Shown piece by piece: positions 5,886-6,584 of a DNA stretch of 6,584 nucleotides. The stretch is taken from assembly GCA_013001935.1 (NCBI GenBank), contig JABDKZ010000052.1:1-6584 (forward strand), read 5' to 3'. Made by a program: the position numbers and the translations under genes. The notes under the pieces are model-generated. The model was not told the origin of the DNA, searched no databases, and was given only the letters and a program-made list of their open reading frames with translations. Source of the DNA: Maribacter sp. Its GTDB lineage: Bacteria; Bacteroidota; Bacteroidia; Flavobacteriales; Flavobacteriaceae. Positions within the stretch are counted from its first letter, which is position 1. Each line of letters starts with the position of its first letter.

Positions 5886-6356
5886 ATGGGTAAACTGGAA
5901 TATATAATCAACGATTTGGAAGTGTGCTTTGATGGCAAACCCTGGTATGGTGATTCGGTAATGAAAAAATTGGATGCCGTGGATTGGCAGTGCGTTAATG
6001 ATCAAGATTACAGTAACAAGTCAATTGCGGTTTTGTTACAGCATATGATCAACTGGCGGATTTTTGTAATCAAAAAATTACAAGGTGATGCTGCTTATGA
6101 TATCATTATTGATGAATTAAATGACTGGACGAAAGTGCAGGTCAAAAATGAGCAGGAATGGCATTTACTGAAACAAGAAATTCGTAATACCCAAAAAGAA
6201 CTCTTAGACCTTTTGGCCAATAGCACCGATGAAATTCTTGATAAAAAAGTGCCTGGTAAAAAGTATACATTCGGTCCTATATTACAAAGTGTTGCACAAC
6301 ACGACATCTACCATTTAGGGCAAATAGCAATGCTAAATGCAAAGAGCAAAAGCTAA
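5886..6356 (+). CDS. DinB-like four-helix protein (DUF1572/DinB superfamily)
   Basis: A 156-residue, largely helical protein. Three histidines sit where the DinB/YfiT fold binds its metal ion: H53 in VLLQHMINWR, and H139 and H143 in SVAQHDIYHLGQIAML. The opening G-K-P-W-Y-G-D-S-V (residues 17-25) is typical of the first helix of this family in Bacteroidota. DinB-fold proteins include thiol transferases (bacillithiol or mycothiol linked) and many members of unknown function. The name comes from a DNA-damage-inducible gene in Bacillus and is unrelated to E. coli DNA polymerase IV. The ATG at 5886 lies 3 bp after the YjbR stop. It is the last gene of the run before a likely new promoter. Confidence 0.87.
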   Translation: MGKLEYIINDLEVCFDGKPWYGDSVMKKLDAVDWQCVNDQDYSNKSIAVLLQHMINWRIFVIKKLQGDAAYDIIIDELNDWTKVQVKNEQEWHLLKQEIRNTQKELLDLLANSTDEILDKKVPGKKYTFGPILQSVAQHDIYHLGQIAMLNAKSKS

Positions 6357-6367
6357 GTTAGAATCAT

Positions 6368-6375
6368 TAACTTTG
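6368..6375 (+). promoter_or_regulatory. Bacteroidota-type -7 promoter box TAACTTTG
   Basis: TAACTTTG matches the Bacteroidota consensus TAnnTTTG exactly and lies 24 bp before the ATG of the MutS-related gene, in the 43-bp gap after the DinB-like gene. Transcription would start some 7 bp downstream, giving a short A/T-rich leader. No good -33 TTG is visible at the usual distance (the upstream bases lie in the DinB-like gene). The position fits a gene-proximal promoter for 6400 onward. Confidence 0.6.
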
Positions 6376-6399
6376 ACCGTTTAAAAAGCCTTTTCCTAA

Positions 6400-6584
6400 A
6401 TGCAGGACCTTGTAGCCTTTTACAATAATCAAATTTCGATTTACAGTGGTGAATTATCACAGGTAAAAAAACAATTATATACCTCGAGCATGTTTCGATT
6501 GGCCGTTTTTTGCTTGGCGGTAATCGGTGTTTATTTTTCAATGGAAAATACAAGATTGGTCTGGGCCATCATTACCATCACCAT
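6400..6584 (+). CDS. MutS-related membrane protein, N-terminal fragment (cut by the window edge)
   Basis: From the ATG at 6400 the frame stays open to the right edge (61 full codons). The first 30 residues, MQDLVAFYNNQISIYSGELS onward, form a charged amphipathic helix. A hydrophobic segment (MFRLAVFCLAVIGVYFSM, about 31-48) and the beginning of a second one (RLVWAIITIT) follow. This layout of Y-x-x-x-I-x-x-Y, a K-K-Q-L helix and two closely spaced membrane segments is how the Bacteroidota MutS-related proteins begin, with a MutS-type ATPase domain further on. That domain is outside the window, so the call rests on the N-terminus alone. Such proteins lack the mismatch-binding domain and their role is unknown. 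A promoter box lies just upstream. Confidence 0.6.
   Translation, partial: MQDLVAFYNNQISIYSGELSQVKKQLYTSSMFRLAVFCLAVIGVYFSMENTRLVWAIITIT

Noticed and set aside
6567..6584. CATCATTACCATCACCAT at the right end looks like a His-tag coding stretch
   Set aside because: In the open frame of the gene it reads Ala-Ile-Ile-Thr-Ile-Thr, part of a membrane segment, so it is a chance resemblance and not vector sequence.
1..6584. tRNA or rRNA genes, CRISPR array, insertion sequence, phage or defence genes
   Set aside because: No matching structure, repeat series, transposase-like frame or terminal repeats were seen on either strand.

Overview
The window reads as ordinary chromosomal DNA from a member of the Bacteroidota, most likely a marine-type Flavobacteriaceae. 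This rests on AT-rich coding DNA, weak or absent Shine-Dalgarno sequences, one good Bacteroidota-type -7 promoter box (TAnnTTTG, at 6368-6375), and protein families typical of that group: DUF3667, DUF4230, DUF4260, a TonB-C-like lipoprotein and a membrane-anchored MutS-related protein. I cannot assign a genus from sequence alone.

Layout. At the left edge, on the minus strand, lies the N-terminal half of a DUF456 membrane protein (start at 245, running off the window). A 140-bp divergent spacer follows. From about 386 to 6356 every gene is on the plus strand: a small lipoprotein with a TonB-C-like domain, ruvC, a zinc-ribbon DUF3667 membrane protein and hemW. After an 87-bp gap come a metal-dependent cyclase (kynurenine formamidase-like), DUF4260, DUF4230, an exported Dabb protein, an MmcQ/YjbR protein and a DinB-like protein. 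A new promoter then precedes the start of a MutS-related protein cut by the right edge.

How the genes work together. The junctions are very tight. ruvC starts 7 bp after the lipoprotein stop. ruvC/DUF3667, DUF3667/hemW, cyclase/DUF4260, DUF4260/DUF4230 and DUF4230/Dabb all overlap by 1-8 nt. This suggests two translationally coupled groups, lipoprotein-ruvC-DUF3667-hemW and cyclase-DUF4260-DUF4230-Dabb-YjbR-DinB, separated by the only sizeable internal gap (3310-3396), which holds an imperfect inverted repeat. The genes do not form one recognisable pathway: Holliday-junction resolution, a radical-SAM heme chaperone, an amide or ester hydrolase-like enzyme and several membrane or small proteins of unknown function.

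I found no RNA gene, insertion sequence, CRISPR array, phage gene or obvious defence system. No stretch over 300 bp lacks a gene. The points most worth a second look are the unknown-function membrane proteins embedded in a conserved-looking housekeeping operon, the leader hairpin before the cyclase, the His/Glu variant of the cyclase metal motif, and the exported Dabb protein with a possible internal start.
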